Shown here: one piece after another, positions 45,241 to 55,675 of the stretch
Position numbering within the stretch: the first letter of the stretch is position 1
Layout of the letters: each line of letters opens with the position of its first letter
Origin: Harmothoe impar
Taxonomy: Eukaryota; Annelida; Polychaeta; Phyllodocida; Polynoidae
Length of the DNA: 64,000 nt
Direction: 5' to 3'
Assembly: GCA_947462335.1 (NCBI GenBank)
Contig: OX381714.1
Coordinates: 15,658,618-15,722,617 of the forward strand
Position numbers and translations under genes: made by a program
The notes under the pieces: generated by a model
Databases searched by the model: none
Told to the model about the DNA's origin: nothing
The model's input: the letters and a program-made list of their open reading frames with translations, nothing else

Positions 45241-45322
45241 CGAGGGGGGGGGGGGGGGGGGGGGGGGTAGGGATCGTCGGCCTACTGTCACAGCTTGAGG
45301 CCGGGGGAGGGGGGGGGGGGGT
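45241..45322. repeat. Two long G-runs (G-quadruplex-prone)
   Basis: A near-continuous G-run at 45244-45267 (about 24) and a second at 45304-45322, 40 bp apart. Such runs form G-quadruplexes readily and are also prone to assembly error, so the exact lengths should not be trusted. Confidence 0.9.
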
Positions 45323-45439
45323 AGCACACGCAGTTCTGCACAAGAATTAACCTGCGTCAATTTCCATAGCCTCAGCTCCTTTTCAAATTAAAGCTGCCCA
45401 CCGACCTCCTTTTGTTTGTTTCCGCTGCAGCCGCCTTAA

Positions 45440-45635
45440 CCCTACAGGGGCAGCATAGTGCTTTAATATCGGGAATTTGCCAGGTATGCATGTATACATG
45501 ATGCCAGTCCTTCAGGAGTGTATTGACCATATGGGGTCGGCATGATGCTTTGATGCAGCATTGGCAGCTTGGGCTGCATTCATGCATCATGACAAGGGGT
45601 ATAATACATTAAAGCAGTGTGCGGCCCCTAAAGGG
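45440..45635 (+). mobile_element. Cloverleaf TTAA MITE, copy 18 (hairpin 1 lost)
   Basis: TTAA at 45436-45439 precedes CCCTACAGGGGCAGCATAG; ends CCCCTAAAGGG then TTGA. Spacer AGGAGTGTATTGACC is plus orientation. A deletion removes hairpin 1. Confidence 0.82.
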
Positions 45636-46205
45636 TTGAAGCCCCCTCCCCCTCCTCCCCTCCCACCCACCCCCAACCGCTGCTCCGCTCAGAGAATCAA
45701 CCACCAGTGACATTTGGCGACAAAATGCCTTTTTTCCACACTAATTTTAATTCAAAAAGTATGAAAAAGTGTTGCCGCCTACCGAGGAGAAGTTGGTTGG
45801 CATTTTTGTTCTTTGGTCTGTGTTAGTTTTTAGTGTGCTGGTCAGCAGTGGGAGTCAATGTGTTCACATTGCAACAATTCCAAAAGAAAGGGCAAATTTG
45901 TCCTTAGATAAGAAATGAATTAAAGTAATGAAGAGAATTAATACGAAGTCTGATGACCTTCGATGCCGACCAGAAACAGACCATAATAATAGACCAGAAG
46001 CTGACCATAATACGTTTTTATCAAGGAAATCTCAATATTTTAAACAGAACCTTTGGCCTTGGGTGAGCTCATAATACAATGTTGATGATTGTGTGTGTTT
46101 AAAATAATTTGTTGGACTGACCATTACATGTTTACCAACGGCAGCATTTTACCTATGGAGCGCCTATACATATTTGTACACATTCACCCAATTCGAGATA
46201 GTGTG
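45636..46205. other. Non-coding gap
   Basis: C-rich at 45640-45680. ACATTTGGCGACAAAATG at about 45710 weakly resembles the E2F-like sites. Otherwise unique AT-rich DNA. Confidence 0.35.
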
Positions 46206-46655
46206 TACACAGAGGCAAATATCAGCGTCACCCAATGTCGCCTAAACCACTCTCAGACAAGGGTCAGGCACTGCTGGACTATAATAGATGGGTCAAGGGC
46301 CATTCTAGTGAGGGTCAGGCTAGATTGGACATTCAATAACAGGCTGGACTTTGGCAAACTTGCTTGAAAGTCTGGCCATGCTGGATCCTCATGGCATAGT
46401 CTGGCAATGCTGGACTCTGGGGAGAGTCTCTTTCAGCCTGCAAGAGTCCAGCATTGTCAGACTGTGGCATGAGGACCCAGCATGGCCAGACTTTCAAGCA
46501 GGTTTGCCAAAGTCCAGCCTGTTCTTGAATGTCCAGCCTAGCCTGACCCTCACTAGAATGGCCCTTGACCCATCTATTATAGTCCAGCAGTGCCTGACCC
46601 TTGTATGAGAGTAGTATTGGCGACATTGGCTGACTCTGATATTTGCCTGTGTGTA
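46206..46655 (+). mobile_element. Long foldback element, copy 2 (intact 450-bp palindrome)
   Basis: Left arm 46206-46418, loop about 46419-46443, right arm 46444-46655; arms of about 213 and 212 bp with high identity. Each arm contains the direct sub-repeats CCAGCATGGCCAGAC and CCAGCATTGTCAGAC type. Terminal sequence (CA)CAGGCAAATATCAG... is shared with copy 1, 8 kb upstream. Frames through it on both strands are mirror images of one another and not genes. Target duplication unresolved. Likely a foldback MITE; a transcript would be a long double-stranded RNA. Confidence 0.9.
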
Positions 46656-46839
46656 GATCTATTCAGTATCGCAATGTCACTTGTTAGTCAATAAGAAATT
46701 TCTGTATGCTCTATTTATGATACACACAACAAATTAGTAACAAAGAACTATGTATGGTATAGGAGCAATCGATATATGTCATATACGCCATTGGATATCT
46801 CTCCTTGACGTCTATCACTTCATAGACATCCCTTTCTAA
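46656..46839. other. Non-coding gap
   Basis: Nothing recognised. Confidence 0.35.
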
Positions 46840-47090
46840 GATGCGCAGACGACTTTCTGCAGGTTTTCGCGCGCTTTTGTGCTTTGTGTCGTCTGCCATT
46901 GTTAGCGTGCGGCACCCATTGTGCCCGTGATCTAGACAGACAATAGGAGGACATTTATCACGACTGTCCTCCCCCCACCCCCTCCCCCCGTCCATAGGCA
47001 CCCCCGACGCTGATCTCTCAGCGATAATTGGCCTTTCGTAATTAAGAAAAACTATGGCGGCGATGAATAACACAGAAAAATGGCGGCGGG
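46840..47090. promoter_or_regulatory. Motif cluster: inverted GCAGACGAC pair, E2F-like core and two YY1 sites
   Basis: GCAGACGAC (46845-46853) and GTCGTCTGC (46888-46896) face each other around GTTTTCGCGCGCTTTTG (46863-46879). ATGGCGGCG and AAATGGCGGCGGG follow at about 47054 and 47081. Read on either strand this looks like a TATA-less promoter, and the YY1 sites would place a start around 47050-47090. Confidence 0.38.
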
Positions 47091-49411
47091 TGGATTTGTA
47101 CATTGCAATGCATGCCATGCTTTTTTGTTACCCACACAGATCACATGTGTGAGCATATCCCCTATCCCCCCCCCCCCCAAGCTCCCCTCTCCCTACCCCT
47201 AGTATCAACCACAATGTCTGCTCGTATGACAATGCATTTCTAAAGATGTGCTGTATCATAATGTGAACGTCTTCATTTAAATGCATCGTCTGCCTCCTAT
47301 TGTTAAGTATCCCAGAGAGTGGGTGGGCTGCTGGTGAGTGAATAGTAGCCACCACAGTGATGTGTGGAAACATCGCTACACGTATTAAGGACAACAGGGA
47401 AAGGGAGGGAGTGAAATGAGAAAGTGGAGAGCAAGAAAAATGAGGCTCGAGAACTTAATGTGTTTTGACATGTATTGAATTGAAAGAACCCGGACGACAC
47501 CGGAGCTGGCGGCGGAGGAACCCGACAAACGTCAATTAATGGCCGTGGTACTCCCCGCCAGAGCCCACTCCAGTCAATGCACCCAAAGACAACTGGGAAA
47601 TGACATATTGGCTTGGCGTACCGTGGCAATATAGGCATATAATTACGTCGTATTGACGTGCTGAAGTACTGTGGTGATGTATGATTATATAGCTTAGATG
47701 GTGGCGAAGTATAGGCTGTTCTGCAGACCTCTTATATGTAAATATGGACGGAAGCCCACTTTGAAATCGCCTTTACTAGCCAGTCTTTCTTTTAATACAC
47801 ACATGTATATATTGGTCATAGGGGGACTGTCTTCTAGTCAAATCCACAATGTCACCAAAGTGTAATTTAGTGTTTATAAAGGATTTCTGTTTTAAATGGA
47901 ATTATAAGATTCCAGTGCATCAATCTTGTAAATAGTTTTGTACTTTTCACACACAGCACTTTGCCGTGGTCGTTCTCACAACTATAGTGTGCCCGTATAC
48001 AAACTATTAAGGCCCATTTCACACTTTTATTCATCCCCACTCTGTACCGACCCCAATCACCTCCTGACAAAACACAAAATCTGTGTAAAATCTGCACTTA
48101 GATCCTGTATTACAACACGCCGCCATACACACCCCTAACCAGATAATCTCCACCATACACAGCCCTTTTCACACCTTCGTGGATTCCCACCTATAACCTA
48201 CCACCCACCTCCAATCCTCTTTAGCCTACAACTCCAGTACATCCGTCTTAAGCTTATAGGTGTGCGGATGAGAGGGTACTGGTAGGTGTATAGGGCAGCT
48301 GGTGGGGTGGTGTGTGGGGTGTGTGGGGGGGGGGGGGGCATTTATATTTTATGTCCGACTAACATAATCCCGTTCCGTGACCGCAGAAGGCCGACCCAAA
48401 GGGATCATCGTCGGTAAGCCCGACATCTGTTTCCCCTTTCCTGCCCACCCACCATCCACCAAGCCAACAACCAGAGCTCCTCCTGCAACTCCAGAGCCTC
48501 CAGCTTCCTACCCCTGTTAGCCCTACATCCCCTCCTGTAACCTCACCACCGCCATGCAGCTAACCCACCATGTAGCCACCTCTGTGCCATGCCAATTACT
48601 GCCCAGCAGTTAGCGATACACGCGTCAAACGGCTTAGCAGTGCGCTGTGCAGGGGCCGCCGATCTGGCTGCTGGGCTGCTGGTGGGATCGGTGATGGAGA
48701 GAGCGCGTTATGATTAGCTGCTCGTGGCTCTACTGGGCATTGTTCAGGGGCTAATTTGGGGCTGAAGCCCAGATTCCAAGAGCCTTGAAGGGACTCAAGT
48801 TTTCACTTTGATTCTGTTTTTATAGGCATTGGTGGTGGACTGTTTCTGAGTGGGTGAGTTCTCTTCTGTTTGTATGCCTCCATACCATCCGGGGAGCTGT
48901 GGACGAAGGGTGAAGGGTCAGGGGAATAGGGAAGTGCCAAGACCCATGGGTTCGACGTATGGGCGGAGGTAATGGGAGGGGCAAAGTGACATGGCAATGC
49001 ACTGGTAGAGAGATGTACACACAGTTGGTGGTTGGTCTGATACAAGATGTACCCAAATATACATTTTGAGTTTGGGAATGGTAGTATAGCCATTGCCTAT
49101 AGTAGTTAGCTGAAGCATGTTTTAAGGGATGGGATGGGAACCAAAGCTATATCGACCGCCCCTGAATTTTAACGTTCATACATGATATCCCTCCTCTTAC
49201 ATTTGATAGGCTACCCATTCCTATATACATGTACTCCTCCCCTCCTTCCACGAGGAAGAATGTAACTTTGGTAACTGAGTGTGAGAAGCAGTGACAGAGA
49301 GGAGTTAGGGGAAGGAGACTGACAATAAGGAGACGAGGTGAAGGAGGACCACAGTTGGACCTGCACACACCACCACCAACACATGGTGTCCCTAATGAAG
49401 GCCTTTTTAAT
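47091..49411. other. Long non-coding stretch
   Basis: C-run at 47168-47178; ATCGTCTGC at 47285-47293 (near match to the 9-mer); G-run at 48323-48339. Frames up to 135 codons on the minus strand carry no domain. No exon structure seen. Confidence 0.4.
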
Positions 49412-49660
49412 GCTGCATTAAGGGTCACTTAGTGCTTTAATGTGCTATACCCTTGGGCTTCATGATGCATGAGTGTAGGCCTGGTGAGACTTGCCAGGGC
49501 TGCATTCATGTACCATGCCGACCCTCCGGGAATGTATCAACCCCGCAGGGTCGGTATGGTGCTTGAATGCAGCACTGGCAAGTTACTCGCCGTGGCTGTA
49601 TTAATCCATCATGGAAACAAAGGTCATAATTCATTAAAGCACCATGCAGTCATTAAAGTG
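49412..49660 (+). mobile_element. Cloverleaf TTAA MITE, copy 19
   Basis: The left end is decayed (GCATTAAGGGTCACTTAG). The right end TTAAAGTG is followed by TTAA (49661-49664). Spacer GGGAATGTATCAACCC is plus orientation, with a nearly perfect central hairpin (CCGACCCTCC / GCAGGGTCGG). Confidence 0.84.
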
Positions 49661-50120
49661 TTAATTACCAATCAGTTGTTTTTAGGCACCGTTAAAAACA
49701 GCACGGCAATCCGGTGGGGAATTATCGAGGACTCCCGGAGCTGTTTTCTAATGGTTTTAATCCATGTTAAATATGGAGCAGGACAGGCTGGTGCTCTCCC
49801 TCAGTGGGAGCCTCCTCGGTCTCGGACTCCCAGCCTGATACCTTATGGGCTGGGAGCAGGGCTGCATTTCACTTTTGCCTCAGTTTGGTGTGGCAAGAGA
49901 GTGTATTGGGGAGTACAGTCCCAACTACAGACCGATTCTTATCTAATTCAAAGGGGTAATTCATTCAGCTGGGGGCTACTGTGTGATTAACACCTATGCT
50001 TGAAAAGGGTAACCAAAATACATGTATTTGGGTAAGATGGCCGGTTGCTCCCAGTTCTACCACAGCGGTGGGCAGCTGGGCAGGGTGATCCCATTGACGC
50101 CTATGTTAACCAAAACGAGG

Positions 50121-50156
50121 CACTGGGCAGGTGATCTGACAGATCACTGCCCAGTG
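50121..50156. repeat. Hairpin with GATCACTGCCC motif (1)
   Basis: CACTGGGCAGGTGATCT pairs with AGATCACTGCCCAGTG with one bulged G and a 3-base loop. Shares GATCACTGCCC with the next hairpin. Confidence 0.8.
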
Positions 50157-50286
50157 ACTTTTTTTGTTTGGGTGGGACAGAATTTTGTGTCAATATAAGG
50201 TTATTTCCAAATTATTATGGTATAAATTATCATAAAATTGCCTTGGTAGAACCCTGATCACCCCCTCAGTGTCGGGTTTAGGCCTA

Positions 50287-50325
50287 GGATCACTGCCCTC
50301 GGCCTACGGCCTCGGGCAGTGATCC
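50287..50325. repeat. Hairpin with GATCACTGCCC motif (2)
   Basis: GGATCACTGCCC, TC, GGCC, loop TAC, GGCC, TC, GGGCAGTGATCC: perfect outer 12-bp stem and inner 4-bp stem separated by mismatched TC/TC. Sits 130 bp from hairpin 1 and repeats its core. Confidence 0.85.
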
Positions 50326-50408
50326 CACGGCCCAACCCCTCCACATCGGGAATGATCAGTTAGGCTATCCCCCTGGTAGGATAGACGCTGGCCGAGGCTG
50401 CAGTGGGA

Positions 50409-50852
50409 CCCACCTCGGACGGGCGCGTGTGAGCTGCTCGGAGTAACTCATTCTCCTCCTCTCCGCAGAGCTCTTGTGAAGTCCCCTTCAAAACGGGAAC
50501 AAGGCCCAGTCGACCCCTCACTGCCACCCCAGCCCTGCCCCACTGACATTAACCAGTCTTATTTAGGCAATGAAATGGCAGTTTTCAGAGTAAACACACA
50601 TCCTATTGAAACCTCAACTGAAGGAATTCAGGTAACCCCAGCATAGTTGTTGTTATATGACCTTTGGCACTGCCAGGGGAAGGTGTTGTGGAATTAGCAG
50701 GGGATGGGGATCTTCTGAGAAAAATCGGTTGCAAAACAAGCAGTGAGGCGTTTGCACCTTGCGCAACCACTGTTCTGTTAGCCTTTCTGTTTATTGATAA
50801 CGCCTACTCAACCCCCACACCCCACCTACACAAAGTATTGACAAGGAAACAA
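50409..50852. other. Non-coding gap
   Basis: Unique sequence; a 72-codon frame at 50664-50882 has no recognised domain. Confidence 0.35.
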
Positions 50853-51092
50853 GGTTACAGAATATGCCGCACTGTGCTTTAATGCATTGTTTCCATCATT
50901 GTTACGATGCATGGATGCAGCACTGGTGTGTATCGTCAGTTATGCATTCAAGCATTGATACCGACGCTTCGGCGTTCAAGGGTTTACTTGATGCATGACT
51001 GGAGGCTGGCGAGTAAACCTACCAGTGCTGCATTCATGCATATTGACGGTATAGGGTATATAATATTAAAGCACTGTGCGGTCCTTAAGGGG
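50853..51092. mobile_element. Cloverleaf TTAA MITE, copy 20
   Basis: Left end decayed (TTACAGAATATGCCGCACTG); right end GGTCCTTAAGGGG. Hairpin 1 is poorly paired; hairpin 2 keeps GGCTGGCGAGTAAACCTACC...; the spacer (TTCGGCGTTCAAGGG) is too diverged to orient. Confidence 0.78.
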
Positions 51093-51800
51093 TAAAAGAA
51101 ACAAGGCAGCATGTGCGTAGTACGTGGTATAGTACATGATGGGAGTAATTCCTTATTGACCCAGCAATTAACACACATACATACACAGTGCTCCGTGGTC
51201 ATGGTTCCAGTCGTGTTGGTTATGTTATTCTATGATATAAGTCTATTGATTGCTTTGGAAATCACAAATGTACAGGGGCGAACAGTGAGAAATAGGGATA
51301 AGGTCTTGGAACATATATGATATATCTAGACCTTTACAGTAAAAAGTACGTTGAGATGGCTTTATGTATTTGTATATGCTATGATGATACACACGGAGGC
51401 ATAGGGCCTACTGCATTAGGCGGTAAATAGGCCTATAGTCTGTATGGGAAAAAAACAATGGACAGGAGAGATATTGGAAAGGAATGACACTGAAAGGAAA
51501 TACACAATTTAAAGAAAAGAGAACTGAAGGAGAACAATGTAGTATGTATGATAGGTTACTTCCACTATACTACTTACATAATCAGTGCAGCGACTGAGAG
51601 TCACCAGCTGGTCACAACACAATACTAGACAAACATGTCAACTCAACGTAGATATTATCTACATAGCTTTGGACACTAACGATAAAATCCGACCAAAGGG
51701 TGCAGCCAGCAAAAAGAGAAACCTCCCCTCCCCAGTTCTCCTTATGTGAGGTGTCATGAACGGTCTAGTGGAAACCTAGCCCGAGGGTGAATCATGGCTA
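51093..51800. other. Non-coding gap
   Basis: AT-rich unique sequence; nothing recognised. Confidence 0.35.
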
Positions 51801-52059
51801 GCCCTGTAAAGACAGCATAGTGCTTTAATCTGCTATATACTCTTGGTCGTTATGATGCATGCATGCAGCCCTGGCGAGTAGACTCGCCAGGGCTGCATAC
51901 ATACATCATGCCGACTCGTCGGGAGTGTATCAACCCTGTAAGATCAGCATGATGCATGAATGCAGCCCTAGCAAGTAGGCTTACCATGTCTGCATTCATG
52001 GACCGTTGCCATATAGAGCATAACAGAACGCATTAAAGCACTATGCAGTCCTTAAAGGG
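51801..52059 (+). mobile_element. Cloverleaf TTAA MITE, copy 21 (best-preserved hairpin 1)
   Basis: GCCCTGTAAAGACAGCATAG to CTTAAAGGG. Hairpin 1 has a perfect 17-bp stem: ATGCAGCCCTGGCGAGT (51863-51879), loop AG, ACTCGCCAGGGCTGCAT (51882-51898), with further pairing outside. Spacer GGGAGTGTATCAACCC is plus orientation. Confidence 0.88.
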
Positions 52060-52210
52060 CCAGGCAGTACAGAGAACAGGCCTAGCGGAATTAGATAAAC
52101 ACCCAGACTAAATCACCTGGAATAGTCCCCTGCACCCAGGTGTGATGCACCCCTCCACCCCCTGTACACCCCCTCCTCCTGTACACACCCCTCCTATACC
52201 CCTCCACCCC

Positions 52211-52612
52211 GGGGGGGGGGGGCACTCAGATCTGAAATGACTACCCACCTCCAAACACCCCACGGAAGCGGTAGCGGTGGATCTAAAAATTAGGGGGCGG
52301 TGACTCTTTCTACCCTCAAAAATAGGGGGCGGTACCTCTAGAGGAGGGGCCAGTCATTGGGTCTCAGTTACATATAAATGATAAAATGCAAAGAAAACAA
52401 TTATTATACATGTCTACTGCACTGTTTGCATCAGGAAATACAGGTAGTGTTACAGGGGAACCTGAAATAACAGGGGCGGTGACTCATATGTGAGGAATCA
52501 GGGGGCGGTCCTTTGTATTTTTTAGGAGCGGTGGTTTGGCGGCCCCTGTTTTTAGGCAGGCGGTAGTTTGGCAGTCGGCGGGTACTGACATAGAGTGAGT
52601 GCCCCCCCCGGG
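52211..52612. mobile_element. GCGGT-rich element with G-run/CACTCA ends
   Basis: Bounded by a G-run plus CACTCA at the left and TGAGTG plus a C-run at the right, with an 11-bp direct repeat CCCTCCACCCC on both sides (52200-52210 and 52613-52623). The host is itself C-rich simple sequence, so that duplication could be chance. Inside, GCGGT occurs eight times in about 300 bp, all on the + strand, several as GGGGGCGGTGACTC. Non-coding. Superfamily unknown. Confidence 0.55.
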
Positions 52613-52928
52613 CCCTCCACCCCCTGTACACCCCTCCTCCTGCCCCTACCAGGGTGTGGGGGGAACCCTTGTACACCCACCTTAAACCGAATTCCTAACA
52701 TGTTTCACTCTGATGTTTTTTTTCCCACCGTCCGGGGAAGTTCTTGTTGGGTATTGCTATTGTTGAGCTATTTTCTAATGAGCTCAATATCATTGTTTTA
52801 GGTACAGTTATGAACTGTATAGTTTATCATTGTTAGTAATATTTGATATAACCTTACAAGTTAGTGCAAATACAAGAAGTAGATGTTGTACCTCACTGAG
52901 TCTAAGCTCAATGTACATATTCTAGTAC

Positions 52929-52999
52929 TGGGGGGGGGGGGGATGGTCCGGGTGGATAAGAGGGGGGGGGGGGGTGCCCTTGTTTGCTTGAGGGGGGGG
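52929..52999. repeat. Three G-runs
   Basis: G-runs of 13-14, 14 and 10 within 70 bp, separated by ATGGTCCGGGTGGATAAGA and TGCCCTTGTTTGCTTGA. G-quadruplex potential; run lengths uncertain. Confidence 0.85.
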
Positions 53000-53239
53000 G
53001 GTCTCGAGAAGTGTCCCATGCATGTGTGGGGTTAATCCAACGCTGGGTGTGTGAATAGCTCAGGAGGGGGCCCTACTTAAAAATTGATAAGGCTCTGGTG
53101 AGATCAGCATTATCTGTTACAGAAATTACTGAATGCACCGTCTTAGATAAACATGGCCAGCTTAGATGCCGGCGTCTTTTCATTAGCATCACAAAGGGTC
53201 TGGTCCCCGACGGCAATGATCCAAGGGTAGATCATTTAA

Positions 53240-53461
53240 TCCTTTATTGAACGCATATTGCTTTAATGCGGTATGCCCTTTATCGCATTGATGCATGAAT
53301 GCAGCCCTGGCGAGTAACTCCTCCAGGCTTCATTCATGCACCATGCCTTTTCTTGCATCAACCATGGTTGGCATGATGCATGGGTGTATTCCTGGCGAGT
53401 AGATATGCATCATGACGACAAGAAGCAGGTTGCATTAAAGCACTATGTAGCCCTTAAATGG
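53240..53461 (+). mobile_element. Cloverleaf TTAA MITE, copy 22 (TTAA on both sides)
   Basis: TTAA at 53236-53239 and 53462-53465. Ends TCCTTTATTGAACGC and CCCTTAAATGG. Hairpin 1 GCAGCCCTGGCGAGTAACTC is followed by a degenerate right arm; hairpin 2 is truncated. Spacer reduced to TTGCATCAACC, probably plus. Confidence 0.85.
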
Positions 53462-53727
53462 TTAAAGAGAAATAAATCCATTAGTCCGGCTAACCCAAAT
53501 CCACCCCCTCAGCCTTCAGACTGATAAGTGGCAGGCGTGGCTATAACTCAGAGATTTTTTCCCTTATCTTCTCCCCACAAACCCCTCCACTACCCACATT
53601 CTCCTCACTGTGAACTAGTCGACTCGACACTTGCTAAGCTTAGCAGTCAACCTAGAGTTCCAAGTATATCCAGTCGGAGCCACCGCGAAAATCCGCCAAA
53701 ATACATGCAGTGTAGTGATGGAATTAA

Positions 53728-53946
53728 CCATTTCAGGGCCGCATAATGTTATAATGCATTTTACCCTTTACCGTCATAATGCATAAACTTGATGAAGGCA
53801 GCGCTGGTGGCTTTACAGGGTTTTAATATACACCTCGGGTGGGTCACCATGATGCAGCGCTGGCGAGTTACTCACCAGGGTTGCTTTCATGCATCATGAC
53901 GACAAAGGACATAGTACATTAGAGCCGTATGCCGACCTTAAAGAGC
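53728..53946 (-). mobile_element. Cloverleaf TTAA MITE, copy 23
   Basis: TTAA at 53724-53727 precedes CCATTTCAGGGCCGCATAA. Hairpin 1 reduced to GCAGCGCTGG; the spacer TTTTAATATACACCTCGGG is minus orientation; hairpin 2 GCAGCGCTGGCGAGTTACTC keeps most of its pairing. Right end CCTTAAAGAG. Confidence 0.83.
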
Positions 53947-54011
53947 TGAGGCTCCTGAGGTCGAGGGGATGATTCGTTCGGGCGTGGCGTGAAATGGAAT
54001 TAGAGCGTCGA

Positions 54012-54045
54012 GCAGACGACCTTACGGGGGTTTGGCGCGAAAATC
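54012..54045. promoter_or_regulatory. GCAGACGAC followed by TTTGGCGCGAAAA
   Basis: GCAGACGAC at 54012-54020 and TTTGGCGCGAAAA at about 54030-54042. Fourth instance of the 9-mer next to an E2F-like site. CTGACTGAG follows, as also near 25345 (TTGACTGAGG). Confidence 0.4.
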
Positions 54046-54196
54046 TGACTGAGCGTTGTCGGCGTGCCGGGAAATTAGAGACTATCTAGGTCTATTCATG
54101 TACATATACCCCTCACCAGCCCCGTCCTCTCCACTATACTGTGAGGGGACTTGCCTCTTTTCTCTACCATCTAAAGTCCGAAGTTTGCTAGATGCC

Positions 54197-54503
54197 TAGG
54201 CCAAAAAAAAAAAGGTGTGTTTCAGGTTACATGGTCTGAAAATCTAGGGTAGGTAGGTCGGATTTTTTTTTGCTTTTTTTACTTTAGCCTGAAAAGTACC
54301 CAGAAATCGACTCACGAACTACAATGCCGACTCGCCGACGACCGCCTCGACTCGTGAACTATCAGATCGACCCTTAAATAGCCCCAAAATGACCCAAAAT
54401 ATAAATATTTTTTCAAAATTGCATAAAAATTTCTAGGGTCGGCCCTGTTTTGCTAGGTAGGGTCGGGTAACCTGAAACAAACCTTTTTTTTAATTTGGCC
54501 CTA
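54197..54503. mobile_element. MITE with GGCCAAA / poly-A / GTTTCAGGTTAC ends
   Basis: 307 bp. Left: TAGGCCAAAAAAAAAAAGG, then TGTTTCAGGTTACATGG; right: CGGGTAACCTGAAACAAACC, T-run, AATTTGGCCCTA. About 40 bp of inverted ends broken by the A/T run. CTA (or TA) occurs on both outer sides. Interior carries CTCG-rich units (CGACTCACGAACTAC, CGACTCGTGAACTAT) in near-tandem. Non-coding. 3-bp CTA would suggest Harbinger-like and 2-bp TA mariner-like; not resolved. Confidence 0.78.
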
Positions 54504-55260
54504 TCTAACACACTAGACATTCTTTAGTTTTAGTATTTTCTTACATTTTACACTAATTCCTTATTTATTATTATAATCACTACTCATTTGTCATTCGACT
54601 CACTCTTTCGCCCCAGCAATTCATTCCCTTGTTTGGTACTTTATTAACAACAAAATACCCTTTAGTTTTAGTGAAGGGGAAATCACAAAATGCAATCATT
54701 ATTATCATAGAAAATATGACAAAATCACAGACATTTGAAGTTCCTAGAAGAAGCTGACAGTTCTTACATTGCTACAAATAGATCCCCTTCCAATTTGATC
54801 CCTAGTTCAGTTGGCTATCCTTTATAGTCATCCCAAAACATGATGCTAGATCTATCACATGGTTAAGATCCTGACACCCAGTCCAAAGCCTGTAGCATGA
54901 CACAGTTCTGAGAGCATCTGTCAGGTTCCTGTGGGTGGCCCCTCCATGTAGAACTGTAAAAAGGAGGCAGGAATGCTGGTCTATTGGGCATAAAATGTGG
55001 CACCCCTCGTGCTGAGGTGGATGGGGCTTGTACAGCACGTAGAGATGAGGGCCTGTCAGTGTAACCTGCCACTCACTGCCTGTCTATGCAGCTCAGCTAA
55101 GGCCTAGAGTCCATGGGGGCTGGAGAAGGGAACTGGGAGGTCAGAAGAAGGGTAGGGAGTTACTACAGAACTACACATGGCCAAAAGCAAGCATTAAGAG
55201 GAGATGGAGCTGGGAGAAAGACAGACAGGTTATGGCATTTTTGATACATAAATATATAAT
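54504..55260. other. Non-coding gap
   Basis: AT-rich unique sequence to 54800, then G/C-balanced. No supportable exon. Confidence 0.35.
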
Positions 55261-55263
55261 TAC

Positions 55264-55390
55264 TGAGATACTGAGAAAGAGATAGAGAGAGAGACAGAGA
55301 GAGAACGAGACATGCAGAGAGCAACAGAGAGAGATGGGGAGAAACAGACAGACAGACAGACAGATGGACAGAGAGAGAGAGAGAGAGACT
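55264..55390. repeat. (GA)n / (GACA)n microsatellite
   Basis: About 125 bp of GAGAGA with CAGAGA and a (CAGA)n run at 55347-55365. Minus-strand Ser/Leu frames across it are artefacts. Confidence 0.95.
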
Positions 55391-55616
55391 ATAAATATTG
55401 TAAAGGAATAGCAATAGATTTTGAAGACATGCATTAGGGATTTACCATGTATTAATCAACTTCTAAGTAAGTATGATAGGTGATCAACGACTGTATTTGG
55501 AGGCTAGTACCTTGTACAATAGTGGTGTCAGCACCAAGACCAAGATTAATATTCATTGCCACGCGGAACCACTCCGCCAGGTGACACTACCTGCACTACC
55601 ACCACCGCACTCCATT

Positions 55617-55675
55617 ACCACCACCACCACCACCACCACCACCAACACCACCACCGCCACCACCACCACCACCAT
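55617..55675. repeat. (CCA)n trinucleotide array
   Basis: About 19 units with three single-base interruptions. No confirmed exon surrounds it, so a coding poly-Thr/His/Pro tract is not supported. Confidence 0.95.

Larger units (their letters stand above)
49826..50408. mobile_element. Composite repeat related to the element at 11675-12127
   Basis: CTCCCAGCC...GGGCTGGGAGCAGGGCTGCA at 49826-49872 and GGTAGGATAGACGCTGGCCGAGGCTG at about 50375-50400 (quoted in pieces of the same order) are reverse-strand matches to the 11675-12127 element. The middle 500 bp is different and carries two hairpins listed separately. It could be a longer family member or one element with an insertion. No terminal duplication found. 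Confidence 0.5.

Noticed and set aside
49469..49990. 173-codon + strand frame
   Set aside because: Its first third is cloverleaf MITE sequence and the rest lies in another repeat.
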